64,000 nucleotides of DNA. Origin: Stramonita haemastoma. Lineage: Eukaryota > Mollusca > Gastropoda > Neogastropoda > Muricidae. The DNA is taken from the NCBI GenBank assembly GCA_030674155.1, contig CM060336.1, positions 3,349,534-3,413,533 of the forward strand. The letters are read 5' to 3'. Below are positions 25,112 to 63,093 of this stretch, piece by piece. The translations under genes and the position numbers were made by a program. The notes under the pieces are model-generated. The model saw only the letters and a list, made by a program, of their open reading frames with translations. It did not search any database and was not told where the DNA came from. Positions within the stretch are counted from its first letter, which is position 1. The number at the start of each line of letters is the position of its first letter.

Positions 25112-26629
25112 GTGTAATAATGCAGAAAATCAGGTTGATTTGATTAATGCACTCTGGACAGACCTCCCAAAAACACACCCAAAAACTACCACCACCTACC
25201 TAAAATTATCTCCCTAGGTCCTGACAGAAAAACTGCCATAGCCATCACCACACACACCACCCTAGCCTTTCACGCAGCCTCAAAACACACACAAGCATTT
25301 ATAATTAATAATAATTTTATCATTATTAGGGATTAAGGATAACAATAAATCACACTTTTGAAAACCTCTCACTCAGAATGATTTTGGTATCATGATTAAA
25401 AAATGATTGCTGTACAACCACTTTCATTCAGTTCACACACGATCGGGAAAAAAACAGTGTTTCACTTAGTTGTCAATATCATCAGGATAACAACGACACA
25501 GATGACTTCATGTTTACAAACTGCCTTCTCTCCCTTTTTCTCAACCATGGCCTCTCACTCAAATTCTCATTGTTGGGATAAAAATTGAAAACAGAAAGAA
25601 AAATATCACATTCTGATAAAATCCATGTTTATACAGTGCTGTCTTCTTTGTTACATAACACAAAGTCTTTCATTCGCTCATAATTTTCCAGGATAAATTT
25701 ACAACACTCTGATAAATAAATGAATAATTTCGTGTGCACAGAGTGAACAGCTTCTTTTCTCTTTATGACCTGTTGTATAAAGGAAGCAAGTTTTTTTTCT
25801 TCTTCTGATGAATGAATTAAAGTTCACAGCAAGCTTTCAGCCCAATTCAGGATCCTTCCTCTCATCTTGTAAAGGGCAGTTATTCCTACACCAAGACTGG
25901 GGATCTGTAATATGGACATAACCGTTTGGAAAACAAATCTTCATCTCGTTCTCCACTGAATAGGAATGTTGAAATTTTCAGTTTTTGTTCACTTTTGTCT
26001 TGGATTTGTCATTTAATGTCAAGATTTTGTACATAACCTCCATTATAATGCTCCCTAGCAGTTGGTAATTAAAGACAGCAAACAAATCATGCACAGGGAA
26101 AAAAAAAACATGGTTGCATATGCAAACATCTCACCATTGGTGAACCAACCTCTGAACTTTAGCAGAGGAATGGAAAATAAAAAAGATCATGCACTTGAAG
26201 AATGGACTAGTTTAAAAAGAGCAAGGAGAAAAACTTGAGGGGGAAAGTGTATAGGACTCTTTTTGATATTAAACAGAAAATTAAGAACTTTCAGATCATC
26301 TAATATCAATTAACATTTGCATGAATTGAGGAAAGAGACAGACCAGAGATGGTGAGAACAATTTTCTTCACAGGACTAAATGAAGGGTGCTGGGTTGGGG
26401 CTGAAAGCTCTCTATGAACACAAAGACTTTGACTCCAGCCGTGGACGATTTGTTACACAATACTTTATGCACTTTCTTCCTACTTCTCTCCACTCACTTG
26501 AGAGCAACATCAAATTTTGTTTGGTGTTAGAGGTGAATGTTTGAAAAAAAACAGTTCAGTGACATTAAGGCATGTGCACACCAATAGGGAAAAACACTAG
26601 ATAGATAGAGTGTAGTAGTGGAGACAAAG

Positions 26630-26830
26630 AAAGATCTGACCATCAGAGATAAAAATTAATAAGATCTGACCATCAGAGATAAACTAAGATCTGACCATCA
26701 GAGATAAACTCAGATCTGACCATCAGAGATAAACTCTGATCTGACCATCAGAGAAAACTCAGATCTGACCATCAGAGATAAAAATTAATAAGATCTGACC
26801 ATCAGAGATAAACTCAGATCTGACCATCAG
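26630..26830. repeat. AGATCTGACCATCAGAGATA minisatellite, 8 units
   Basis: Units are 22 bases, some extended by ATTAAT. Copy B (46058-46128) has only three, so this is a length-variable locus. AGATCTGA..ATCAGA is partly self-complementary. Confidence 0.95.
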
Positions 26831-27796
26831 TCAAGTGTGGGACATCACTTGGCTTGTAGTAAAAAAAAAATCAGCTTGTACAATTATGTCCATGTTTTTG
26901 AAGACTCGCTTCTTGCCTGATGCAATACTCCACTTATATTTATAATCAACATTTTCCAAGAGATTCAAAAATACTTCATGTACAATTTCAACATTATTTC
27001 AGTTTTCAAAGAGTTCAAATCACAGCATATTCTTTCTCGTATACACCCCCCCCCCCCCTCCCTCCACAAGAAACATTGTGTGGAACATTTTTCATTAAAA
27101 AAAAAAAATTCAGTTATGTGAAAGGGAAAAATACAGCAAATAAAAATAATTGTCATAATCTTTCGAAGGTTACATAACATTTTGTAAGTTCGCCATTGGA
27201 TATACAGAAATGCAAATCCCTGCACAACAAAATCTGTTATCCGATCCAAATCCATTCAAACCACTTGCTTAGAGCCTTTCCCAGTGTTTTGAAGAAGACC
27301 TTTGGAAATTTATGTTTGTTTTTGCTTATTGTGAACACCACTGATTTTAAAAACCTTTTATCAAACTTTATTTGCTCTGTTATGTTTTATGTTTTTTTTA
27401 AACCATAACAACAGTATTCTCTAACTGGATAAACCCTAATGTTTATCATGATCAGAGCCCTTTCCTTTTTGTTGTTGTTAATTTTTTGTGAACTCTGTTA
27501 CATTTTCTTAATCCCTCTCTCACACAGGCCCTGCACATGCTCACACACAGACACAAACCAAATCCCATCAACTAATATTAACCACCCCTCTAACCCCCGG
27601 TTTCAATCAACTACAAACCAACCAAACATGCACAATTGTGTGGGAAAAGCCCTGGCTGAAAACAATGAACCAACAATCTTTTTATGTAACTCGAGTACAA
27701 GCTGATTGAACTGACAGCTAGTATCTGACGCCATACACACACCACACTCCTTGTCTAATATCACTGAGAGTGAACAGATGTTAAATTGAAGACAGC

Positions 27797-27847
<51 letters not shown>

Positions 27848-28232
27848 CTGACTCAGCAGACCCACACCAGCCAAGGCAAGCCACACAAGGGGAATAAGAA
27901 CTGTAGTACGGAGGAGGAGGAGGAGGAGAAGGAGGAAGGAGGAGAGGAGGAGGAGGAGGAAAGGACAGGGTCTGGTTTAGCAGACAGACGTACGACAAAA
28001 AAGCAAACGGAGCAGAGATCAATGCTATCGCTGGCCGCAGGGGCCCAGCAACATGGCACCACAGCAGTTAGGATAGATTTATTCATTAACGGGTGTGACC
28101 TTGTCTTCTTGTCGCAACTCTCTTTTCATACCGTCACACGCTTTGGCACGAGGGCTTCTGTACAGAAAGTAGTATATGTGTGTGTTGTGTTGTGTTGTGT
28201 GTGAGAGTGTAGTGTGTGTGTGTGTGTGTGTT

Positions 28233-28281
<49 letters not shown>

Positions 28282-30613
28282 TGTATGTGTGTGTGTGTGT
28301 GTGTAGGATGATGAGCATGCACATGCACGTGTGCACATGTGTAATGTGTTTTGTGTGCGCATGTGTATGTATTATATGTGGTAAATGCATGTGTGCATGC
28401 AAGCAAGTATAACTGAAGAAGACACTAAGAACTATGAACATAGCTGAATGTGCAAAAAGGTGTTTGGAGATCATTTCACTTCACCCGGCTCTCTCAGTTC
28501 CAATCAATCCTCCACATACACTGATCATCATTAATAAGCACACATTGTGCAAATTCAGCACAACTCAGTCAAGGGTCCAGGGCTTAGTGTGGTCAGTTTC
28601 TGAGCACTATGATTTAGCACCAGCTGGGATGGGATGGACAGCAGCTGAGAGTAGCTGAAAGTGGGGGAAAACTGACCGACAGCTGTGAGCACTGAGAAAC
28701 AGGGGGTGAAAACTTTGCAGGGACCTCAGAAGAAGAAGGAGGCAGGGGAATCTTCACTTCATTTCTTGCTGTGTGTCTGCTGCCCTGTCTTCTGTGACTT
28801 CATGCTGATACTACAACATCAGTGCTGATGTTGACGCTGCTCCACCTGACTTCACTATGAACTCCCAAGAAGTTAGGGAAGAAGTCAAAAAAACAAGTTC
28901 AGACCCGTTCTGTCAAGGGTTTTACAACCGCTACGTGTTACCCACCGCCGGGGCCCCCGGCTAATAGGACCTGCACGCGGGAGTGCTGCTGGGTCACTTC
29001 AGAATTTTGGGGGGCGCAAAATATTTACTGAGCCTGGAACACAAAAAGGGGCAAAACAAAAACCGGAAAAAAATTTTTTGGGAGAGTCTACTTCTTCGGG
29101 AATTCAAAACTCATCCTAAAAAAAAACCCCCAAAAAAAAATGCGCGGTTATATTTCCTTCTTTTTTCTTTAAAAAATTTTTTTTCAGTTGGGGGACTGAC
29201 AACCTTTTAAGTTAGTATAAGGGGGAGAAGATGCATTGATATAGTTTTTCCTACATTCTTGAGAACCGCCTGATCACTGGATGGCTAAAACAAAACAACA
29301 GAGGAGACTCTTAAGTGTTTTTCTCTACCTCAATTCAAAAAAATTTTCTTAGACTATCGGATTCTTAACTAGAGTTTTTGCATTTTACAGCCATAAAAAC
29401 ACAGCATCTGACATAAATTCAAAATTGCGAATTTTTACAGTTAAAAGTCCCCACAAAAACAAAGGCTCGAAACAAGTAGGCCTATAAAACAGCTTAGCAA
29501 GTTTTCAGGACTTTAAAGAGCACTTTTAAAACCCCGTTCCTTCGCCTTTTTATAGGGATCAACCCCCTCCAAAAAACACCTGGACACAAAAAACCCTATC
29601 ACAGGCAAGTGCAGGAAGGAGAGATCCACCAGGTGCCTATGCAAAAAAACCAGGACATGCATGGGGGCAGTTTAAATTATAAAAACTATACAAATTTAAT
29701 AATTAAAAAAAAAATCATTATTTTAAAAACAAACCAAAAAAAAAAAATCATACTTGCAGTCAGATTCTTTCTCCACTTTTTCTCTTTTCAAAAACAGATT
29801 CTCAACACATACACACTATTTTGTAAATTTTGCGTGGACAGCGGGAGTGTCCCCACGAAACCCCAAAGCGCTAGTTCCGGACACTGATTGCTTTACAGTG
29901 GGTTTCTACACGAGTTTCCTTAAAACATGCAACACACACTCCCCAAGGGATCACCCCAAAAGGGAGGAAATCGTTGCCAATCCTTTCAGTGCTGCGTCCA
30001 TTAAAAAAACCCCCCTTTAACCTAGCAGAAGTGAACCTCCACTCCAGATTTCGGGTTTTAACAGTCAGCCCCACAAATGAACAGCGTAAAATCACCAACT
30101 TTCCCCTCTCTGACTAAAATTCCTTTGGCTTGTTGGTTCGATTCCAAAGCATACACCCCTCCCTTTTAAAAGCGAAGACACTCCCTTGACACCAACGGGG
30201 CAAGAATTCAAGGAGCTCCAAAAAAACCCCAAAAACGACAGGAATCAAGAGGATTTTTCTCCTTTTCTCTCTCTTTTTCTCACAAACGTTGAAACCCAAA
30301 CGCACACCGGTCTCCCCTTCCCTTTTTCCTCTGCCCCACACTCAAACACCCCATTGTTGCAAATCCAAACCAGGGCAGCAGCACACAGTCTTCTGTCTGT
30401 CTGTCTGCATCCCTGACTGACCCCAGCATCGGTTTGGGGGCATGAAAACACCTTTTCCTCCTGTAGGGCACTCTTTCAAAATTTCGCCAGCTGTCAAGGA
30501 AAAGGGGTAGGATGATGATGAGATGTGGTGGAGGTGGGGGAGGTGGAAAGAGCGGCCAATGGAGGAAGGGTGGGTGGATGGGGGTTGGGGGTGGGGGTGG
30601 GTAGGGGCAGGGG

Positions 30614-30730
30614 TCATGTCCATGGGAGGTCAAGGGCTGCAAGACTGGATGGAGGGCTCTCCCAGGGTGCGCTCGTACCGCACGCGCCTAATCACAAAGT
30701 CGACTGCTCGGGGTCTGGATCATCCCGCCC
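30614..30730 (-). pseudogene. PTPRR: PTPRR-like last exon, damaged copy A
   Basis: This is the counterpart of the last phosphatase exon at 49957-50080. Short matches remain (GGTCTGGATCATCCCGCCCC, GGGCTCTCCCAGGGTGCGCT), but several bases are missing and the frame is broken. Its position at the eroded end of a contig suggests base-call error rather than true decay. Confidence 0.75.
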
Positions 30731-31170
30731 CTTCGCAACGTTCCAAAATTTTTTAATTTTAATTTTATTTTATTCTTTATATCGGGGATGGTGGGATAAG
30801 CACTCTTGTACTTTTTTTTACATCAGTCCCCCGTTGTATGCAGAATTTTAAAAGTCATCTTTTTCCCCTCACCAATGGCCTACTCTTAAAAAAAGCGAAC
30901 AGATTTTAAAGTGTGCGCAATAAGTTCTGCATGTGATATATTTAGTACATAGTGGGGGTTTTTTTCTCAAAAAGATTCACAAAAAAAATTTACCTACCAA
31001 AAAACGGACTTCTACAGTGGCTCTTTAATTAAGAAATGTAATATGGACCTTTCACCTATTCAAAATTTTTTTCCCCCTTTTTGCTTAAATTTTAAAAAAC
31101 ACACAAAAAAACCAACAACAACAAAACCAGCTTCTTTGCAGAAAACCCCCAAACCTTTTTTCCCCTGAAA

Positions 31171-31325
31171 CGAGAGAGAGAAGAGAGAGAGAGAAGAGAA
31201 GAGAGAGAGAAGAAGAAGGGGAGAGAAGAGGAGAAAGAAAGAGAAAGAAGAGAGAGAGAGAAGAAGACAGAGAGAGAGAGAGAGAAAGAACAGACAGACA
31301 GACAGAGAGAGAGAGACGAGACAGA
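31171..31325. repeat. (GA)n tract, copy A
   Basis: This short GA/AAG tract corresponds to the ~800-base (GA)n tract at 50520-51325 of copy B and is probably collapsed. Confidence 0.85.
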
Positions 31326-31450
31326 GACAATACAAAGGGTTCGGGGCAAAACAATGGACAGAAACGGAACACAGATACAAAGACAGGAAAAAAGACAGAC
31401 AAAAAAGAAAAAAAGACCTTTAGAAAGAGTCAAAACGCTGACTGACTGAC

Positions 31451-31730
31451 CTGTCAAGCCTCATACCACAGAAAATGCCCGGGACATCCACAGAGTTTCC
31501 TCTCCAACTGTCGGATACCAATACTGAGCCGATAAAACAGCCTGTCCTTTCCTATCCCCGCACAAAAAACACAACACAGACACATAAATCCAAAAAAATG
31601 ATGAACAATGATAAAGAGATAGTAATGGGAAATGTGAAAAACACAACAAGTGTTCCTCTCTCAACTGCCGATACCAATACTGATGCCGATAAAACACCTG
31701 TCCTCCCCCCCCCCCCAAAGACAACATATT
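31451..31730 (-). pseudogene. PTPRR: PTPRR-like P-loop exon and one tandem copy, copy A
   Basis: 31562-31451 corresponds to the real P-loop exon at 51586-51474. Here GACAGGCTG and ATCCGACAG are preserved, bases that copy B lacks, while other bases are lost and the acceptor reads TTTTTTGTG instead of TTTTCAGTG. A second, extra unit follows at about 31650-31725. Units three and four of copy B are missing here. Confidence 0.7.
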
Positions 31731-32490
31731 AACATCCTTGGGAAAAATAAAGATGATAATAAAATGATAGTATAATATAAAATGATGATAATAGTTAATA
31801 ATAATGACAATAATGGGATAATAAGATGAGGGGGAAAAATTAAATGAGATACTTAATAAAAATAATAAAAATAATAATAAATAGTAATAATAATAATATA
31901 GAAAATCATAATAAGTGATGATAAAGGTATAATAATGATGATAGATAAGGGGGGAAAAAATAAAATTAGACAATAACAATCATGTCAAAGACACTTTCCC
32001 AGCTACGATAATCACCCAACACTAATGGAATAAAAAAACCTGTTCATCATCACAAATTTACAGAACCACCCATTATACACCTCATAGCCCAATGCTTTTT
32101 AACTCAGGGGTTTCAATTTTATTTTTACCATTTTCAAGTTTTTCTTTTTGTGGAACTGTTTGTCCTTTTCATTGAGTGGTGGTGTTGTGTGTGTGTGGTG
32201 TGTGTGTGGTGTGTGTGTTTGGTTTTGGGGTGTGTGTTGGGGGTGTGTGGTTGCATGTGTGTTTGTGCGCATGATGTGCGTGTGTGTGTGTGTGTGGTGT
32301 GGTGTGTGTGTGTGTTGTGTGTGTGGGTGGTGTGTGCCGGCGTGCGTGCGTACGTGCTGGGTTGTGCTTTCTTGTATAAGTATGCTGGGGGGCAAAATGC
32401 ATGTGTTGTGAGAGAGAAATCTTCAAAGCAAGTGTGGAAGTATGTGTGTGAAAAAAACCTTCAATGCAACAACTCTTCACAAAAAAATGG

Positions 32491-32590
32491 NNNNNNNNNN
32501 NNNNNNNNNNNNNNNNNNNNNNNNNNNNNNNNNNNNNNNNNNNNNNNNNNNNNNNNNNNNNNNNNNNNNNNNNNNNNNNNNNNNNNNNNN
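32491..32590. other. Assembly gap, 100 N
   Basis: Exactly 100 N, the conventional size for a gap of unknown length. Sequence on its right restarts at the poly-G run equivalent to 10544. Confidence 0.99.
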
Positions 32591-32621
<31 letters not shown>

Positions 32622-32881
32622 GTAATCATTCAGTCCCGGCAAATCCTGGATCGGGACTAAAGAGGGTTCATTTTAGCTTGGGGAGAGTCAGTGCTCTGAC
32701 CACTGAGCTATCCCGTCCCCTAGGATGGCAAACTAGGATGAGATACAATGATGTAAAGTGTGGGTTTTGGTAAATGTTCATGCCAAATGGTGTTCTCCAC
32801 CCTGTGTCAGGTCTGCTGCACCTAGTCAAGCTTCCCTGTCTGAACGAGCTGCTGCCTCACATGCCGGAAACGCTGGACCTG

Positions 32882-33416
32882 GCTTTCCGCTGTCGCCGCA
32901 AAAAGTTTACTGTAGAGGTGAGCGTATAGAGAACACTGTGTGGTTGTGTGTTGGTGTTGTGTGTGTGGTGTATGTGTGTGTGTGTGGGGTATGTGTGTTT
33001 GTTGTGTGTGTGTGTGTGTGTGGTGTGTGTGTGTATGTGCTTGCTTTCCGCTGTCGCCGCAAAAAGTTTTACTGTAGAGGTGAGCATATAGAGAACGTTG
33101 TGTGCTGTATGCGTGTGTGTGTGTGGGGGGGAGTATGTGTGTGTGTTGTGTGAGTGTTTTGTGTGGTGTGTGTGCGTGCATGCGTGGGTGTGTGTGTGGG
33201 GGTATGTGTGTGTGTGTGTGCTTTCTGCTGTCGCCACAAAAAGTTTACTGTAGAGGTGAGTGTATAGAGAACGTTGTGTGCTGTGTGCGTGTGTGTGTGC
33301 TTTCCGCTGTCACCGCAAAAAGTTTACTGTAGAGGTGAGCATATAGAGAACACTGTGTGGTTGTGTGTGTTTGTGTGTTGGTGTTGTGTGTGTGTGTGGG
33401 GGGGTATGTGTGTTTG

Positions 33417-33453
<37 letters not shown>

Positions 33454-33620
33454 TGCTTTCCGCTGTCGCCGCAAAAAGTTTACTGTAGAGGTGAGTGTAT
33501 AGAGAACACTGTGTGTGTGGTGTGTGTGTGTGCATGCATGCGTGGGTGTGTGTGTGCTTTCCGCTGTCGTCGCAAAAAGTTCACTGTAGAGGGGAGCGTG
33601 TAGAGAACACACTCTCTGTG
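32882..33620 (+). repeat. Exon-end/splice-donor minisatellite, copy B (6 units)
   Basis: Units start at 32882 (the real exon 9 end), 33043, 33220, 33299, 33455 and 33556. Each contains the sequence for FRCRRKKFTVE plus a donor. Units one to five keep GTAGAG|GTGAGC or GTGAGT and unit six has lost it (GAGGGGAGCG). They are joined by (TG)n linkers of about 20-110 bases. Confidence 0.92.
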
Positions 33621-33636
33621 TGTGTGTTGTGTGTGG

Positions 33637-33673
<37 letters not shown>

Positions 33674-33992
33674 GTGCGTGTGTATGTTGTGCGTGTGTGT
33701 GTATGTATGTGTGTGTGTGTTGTGTGTGTGTCACTGTGTGTTGTTTGTTTGTATGTTTATGTCAAATCAAATCAAATTTTTATTTCCAGATGGTACATTG
33801 AATAATGTGTGTGTGTGGTGTGTGTGTTGTGTGTGTATTGTTGTGTGTGTGCGTTGTGTGTGTGTGTGTGTGTGTCTTAACATAAGAACCTCCACTCTCC
33901 TTTAAACTCTCTTGCATTCGGTGTCTCTGAACACAAATTGCTCCTAGATTTCGCATTCCATCTCAAAACCAGGTCAGGCACACATGCTCCCT

Positions 33993-34281
33993 AGCCACCG
34001 CTGTAGTCTAGTGGTTAGGGCGTTGGCCTCATAATCTAAAGGTTGCGGGTTTGATCCCAGCTTTCGGCTATGGCGTTGTGCCCTTGGAAAAGGCACTTTA
34101 CAGCTATTTTCTCACCCCACCCAGGTGTAAAAGGGGTACCAACCTTGTGTTGGGGGTTAACCCTGCGATAGACTGGTGTCCTATCCAGGGGGGAGTCTAT
34201 GACTCTCAGTCGCTTAACGCCACAGAAACCGGGATAAGCACTGGCCTGATGAGCCTTAGGCTCGGGACAGACTTTAACTAA
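33993..34281 (+). mobile_element. tRNA-derived SINE S1, copy B
   Basis: Same insertion as 11497-11794 with the same target duplication (33981-33992 and 34282-34293). The anticodon-loop equivalent differs (CTCATAA instead of CTCGTAA) and nine bases are missing near the 3' end. Confidence 0.9.
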
Positions 34282-34564
34282 CACGTGCTCCCTGGCCTTT
34301 TCCTCCCTCTAAGGACATACCTGTGGATGTTTCAGAAGCTGCACCTTCCCCCAGAACTGTCGGACACAGCGAGCAGAGAGCAGGACAGCCTCCACCTTCC
34401 GCCCTCCATCCTCTCCTCCTCCCCCTCTTCTGGTCACTCCTGTTCCTCCTCGGCTGCTGGCTCCTCGCCTCTAGACTTCTAGCATTGTGTTTTCTGCCTT
34501 GTGTGTGTGTGAGTTGGGGGGGGTGGGGGGGTTGGTGTGGGTTTGTGTGTGTGTTGGTGGGTTT

Positions 34565-34596
<32 letters not shown>

Positions 34597-34644
34597 GCGC
34601 GCGCGTGTGTGTGTATTTGTGTGAGTGTGTGTATGTGTGAGTGA

Positions 34645-34680
<36 letters not shown>

Positions 34681-35006
34681 ACAAAGATTTCCATTTTCAA
34701 AGACTCCAGCATCTTTTTCAAAGAATGTCAAAATTCCTGTTTTTAAGGTTCCCAGTCTCCTTGACTGGGACCTCAGAATCATTCTCTAAGGACCTATGAT
34801 ACTTTTCCTGAGGATTTCAAAATTGTTTTTTTAAATTCAAGACTACCCTCTCCCTCCTCACCCCCACTGTAGTCCTCCAGGACTCCACACACACACACAC
34901 ACACACACATGCAGATAGACACAGACATGGTTAAATGACTTCAGTACATGAGGTACTTGTTTTTGTCTGGGTTCCACAGTGGAAAATGGAATGTGTGTTG
35001 CTCATG

Positions 35007-35012
35007 AATAAA
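35007..35012 (+). promoter_or_regulatory. Candidate ELP4 polyadenylation signal, copy B
   Basis: AATAAA in the same context as 12507-12512. Confidence 0.55.
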
Positions 35013-35959
35013 ATGTGATATTGAACAAGAAGAATCTTCACTTATCAGTATTGACTCTGTCTGTATGGTATCTTTGTGTTACATTTACACTCTCTCCTCT
35101 GTCTATAATATCTTTGTTATATTTACCTTCTTTCCTCTGTATGATAATTGGATCTTTGTGTTACATTGATACTCTTTCCTCTGTCTGTACAATAACATCT
35201 TTGTGTAAATTTACACTCTTTCCTCTTTCTGTCCACGTCATAATATTTTTTGTGTAACATTTACACTCATTCCTTCTGTAAAAGGAAAAAAAGCAGTCAT
35301 ACCACCAACATCCTACATTGCCAACATCACTGAGATCAGTGGTCTAGGAGGGCGACAGGGTATGGTAGAACTCAGCAGAGACAGAGAGAGAGATGGCCAA
35401 CCCTGGTGGTATTGCGTGGAGCTCCTACCAACAACAAAGACAGTGGAGACATTCACACCAGAACCTCTCGATGAACACAACACACTGCTCATTCTTTGTC
35501 AGGTTTAATATTTGTTACACATGACAAAACCACAGACGAAATGAACTCAGTACAATGAACATGTGACAACACGGAGACCCAACGGAAAGGAAGGAAGGAA
35601 GGAAGGAGAATAATAAGTACATTCAAAGAACCCACCCACCCACCAGTGTCCTTCATTCAAACTGTGTCAAATGGAATCCACTGACAGAGGGTAGGTCAAG
35701 TGCCATTATTCCAAAGTGTGTCTTGTCACAAAGGAGTACTGAAAGCTCGGGTGTACACACACACAACATGTAAAAACGTATGCCGTCTGCGACATCCAAC
35801 CGAAAAAGGATTTCTGCAACACCACATGAAGACATTCAGATCTAGAGGGGAAAAAAAATGTGTGTGTGTGGTGAGAAGAAGACGTGTATTGCACAGATTC
35901 TTCCTTTCTTGCTACGTTAAAAAATAACTCCCCCCCCCCACAAAAACACCACACATACC

Positions 35960-37617
<1,658 letters not shown>

Positions 37618-38100
37618 CATACCTCTGCTCACGAAGCTGCTAAGAAGAAGGCCTGAATTGCACAGATTCTCCCTTTCTTGCTACATTAAAAAAAAACTCT
37701 CCCCCCCCCCCCCCCCCCCCCCCTCTCCAACAAAACACCACACATACCTGCTGTGCTCACGAAGCTCACTTTTCCACCTTCAAGTGTGTTCACTGTTCAT
37801 ACTGAAAGAGAAGGAATTTGAGAAAACTGCTTCTTCAGGGTCCATCTCTGCAAAACCACTATTTCAACAGAACCAGAATTTTTTCCCTTTAACTAAAGAC
37901 TTTTTTTTGCGGTGGTTCCTCAGCCTGAGCACTGAGGTTCATCAGTAGTGAGTTTTTTTCATTTTTGTGTGACTGTTTTTGCCCACCATGAAGGTAGCCA
38001 CATTCCAACTTCAGGGATGTAGGCTGGGCATGATTGTGTAACCCACTTAACACTGACATGAATTACGGGATCTTTTAACATGCATGTTTGATCTTCTGCA

Positions 38101-38179
<79 letters not shown>

Positions 38180-38183
<4 letters not shown>

Positions 38184-38350
38184 GAAAGGGATTAAGGCAC
38201 TGGCAAGTCTGCTCTTGAAGTTGACCTGGGAGATTGTAAAACTCCCCCATCCTTAATTCACTAGACGCAGCCAAGATTTGAACCCACGACTTGTATGGAC
38301 TCATGGGATTGAAGTTGAATGGTCTTAACCACTTGGCCACAGCATCTGCC
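38180..38350 (-). mobile_element. tRNA-derived SINE S3, copy B
   Basis: Allelic to 14239-14408, with the same A- and B-box layout and a few substitutions. Confidence 0.75.
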
Positions 38351-39694
38351 ACTAAAGAAATTAAACTCATGCCTTTTAGCTCACTTATATTACATTCCTC
38401 AAGAAGTCTGCAGAACAATTACATGCACATTCTCAGTAGAAAAGTGACGACAGAAAAAAAACCCACACATGAAAAGTATGAAGTAAAGATAGGGATTAAG
38501 ATCTTCACTGAAACATAGATATAATAAGCTTGTCTCTATAAAAAAACATCCCCCCAAAACCTGCTTGCAAGCATCCTGATCCTAATTCGATATGGTTCTG
38601 TAGTTGGTTGACCTGTTGGTTGAGGAAAAAGGTAATTTCCAAAACTTTCGAAACAACAAAAAAGTGCTATGAGTTTTTTGATAAAAAATAAACATGTCAT
38701 CTATCCCTGATATTGTTTGATAAAATATAGCTACCTCCTAAAACTGATCCTAGCATTTTGAGGTAGAAACTCCTAAACAAAAAAGGCAAAATTTGCCACT
38801 CTGCCCGTAAGATGATGTTGGGAGTTAAGCTGAATTAAAAAAAAAAAAAAAAAAGTATTAATACAATTCTGGCCCAAACCCCCAACTGACAACATTGTGC
38901 CGTACTACCATCTGAGCAGGAAACAGAAAGAAAAGTGAAAAGAACATTGGGCATAGCACCACTATAAACTAAAAATATCACAAACCCAGAATATGCCCCC
39001 AGGAATGGTCTTTTTGCATGGGAATGAATAAAAAATATTAATAAACATTAAAAATTTTACAGAAAAAACGCAGTCAATTCCAATATCTTCTGGAAAGCAT
39101 TAAAATCAGTTGGGGACATTTAATTTCTTTTCTTTTTTTTAATTGAAAAAATGCAGGTGAAAAAACCAGTGAGACAAAAAATGAGCAAAAATACATCAAC
39201 GGGGGAAAAGGGGGAGCTATGTAAAATATATTTTTTAAATTTAAAAAAAAAAAAAAAAAAAGAGCCTCATAAAAACGAATTCTTTTTATTTTAGCACACA
39301 ATTTCCTGAAGGTGGAAAACCTTGTCATCTGAAAAAACTCTTGACATCAAAGAAGAGACAGAGAATGATAGACAAGAGGAAATTTCACACTCAGAATTTC
39401 CAGAAAATATGGAAAAGTAAACTGTAAAAAAAAACCCAACCCACTCCTGATGCCACCACAGGGGAAAAGAGATAATAGAAAAGAGGAAACATCTAGCACA
39501 TTTCCAGAAGATGGGGATACTAATGTTCTTATCCCATAAGATAACAACTGTAGCATCTCCAGTGAGGAAAAACTTCCGTTGCCTACAGGTGTCTTAAGCA
39601 CAGCAGGTGCACACAGGTAGCTTAAAATCTCACACCTGACCCATACCCTTGACACGACTGATACTTTACATACCTTCACACCACACACACTCTC

Positions 39695-63093
<23,399 letters not shown>

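Larger units (their letters stand above)
20428..28880. other. Intergenic region, copy A
   Basis: No coding exon is recognised. The DNA is A/T-rich with homopolymers and aligns nearly base for base with 39900-48200 in copy B. It contains the family S2 copy at 22772, (CA)n at 24598-24669, (TG)n at 24942-25110, (CA)n at 27798-27844, a GGA tract at 27910-27960 and (TG)n at 28170-28310. Part may be the long 3' UTR of the convergent phosphatase gene, but no poly(A) signal can be chosen among many candidates. Confidence 0.7.
28880..32490. other. Contig-end tract of degraded base quality, copy A
   Basis: The tract aligns with about 48150-53610 of copy B, but with dense small gaps and with many positions changed to the neighbouring base, so that mixed dinucleotides become homopolymers. 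Identity is far lower than in 12000-28800. It contains the damaged 3' exons of the phosphatase and ends at the N gap. Confidence 0.8.
32591..34482 (+). pseudogene. ELP4: ELP4 exons 9 and 10, copy B (second haplotype)
   Basis: Exon 9 is 32811-32917 and exon 10 is 34336-34482. Both have intact splice sites and frames. Exon 9 has only a silent-looking change (CACTTA to CACCTA). Exon 10 is three bases longer than copy A, adding one residue in the serine tract (SSSPSSGH against SSSSSGH), and ends in the same PLDF. Exons 1-8 are absent because the contig begins at 32591. This is best read as an allele of the gene at 1110-11992, not a true second gene. Confidence 0.85.
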
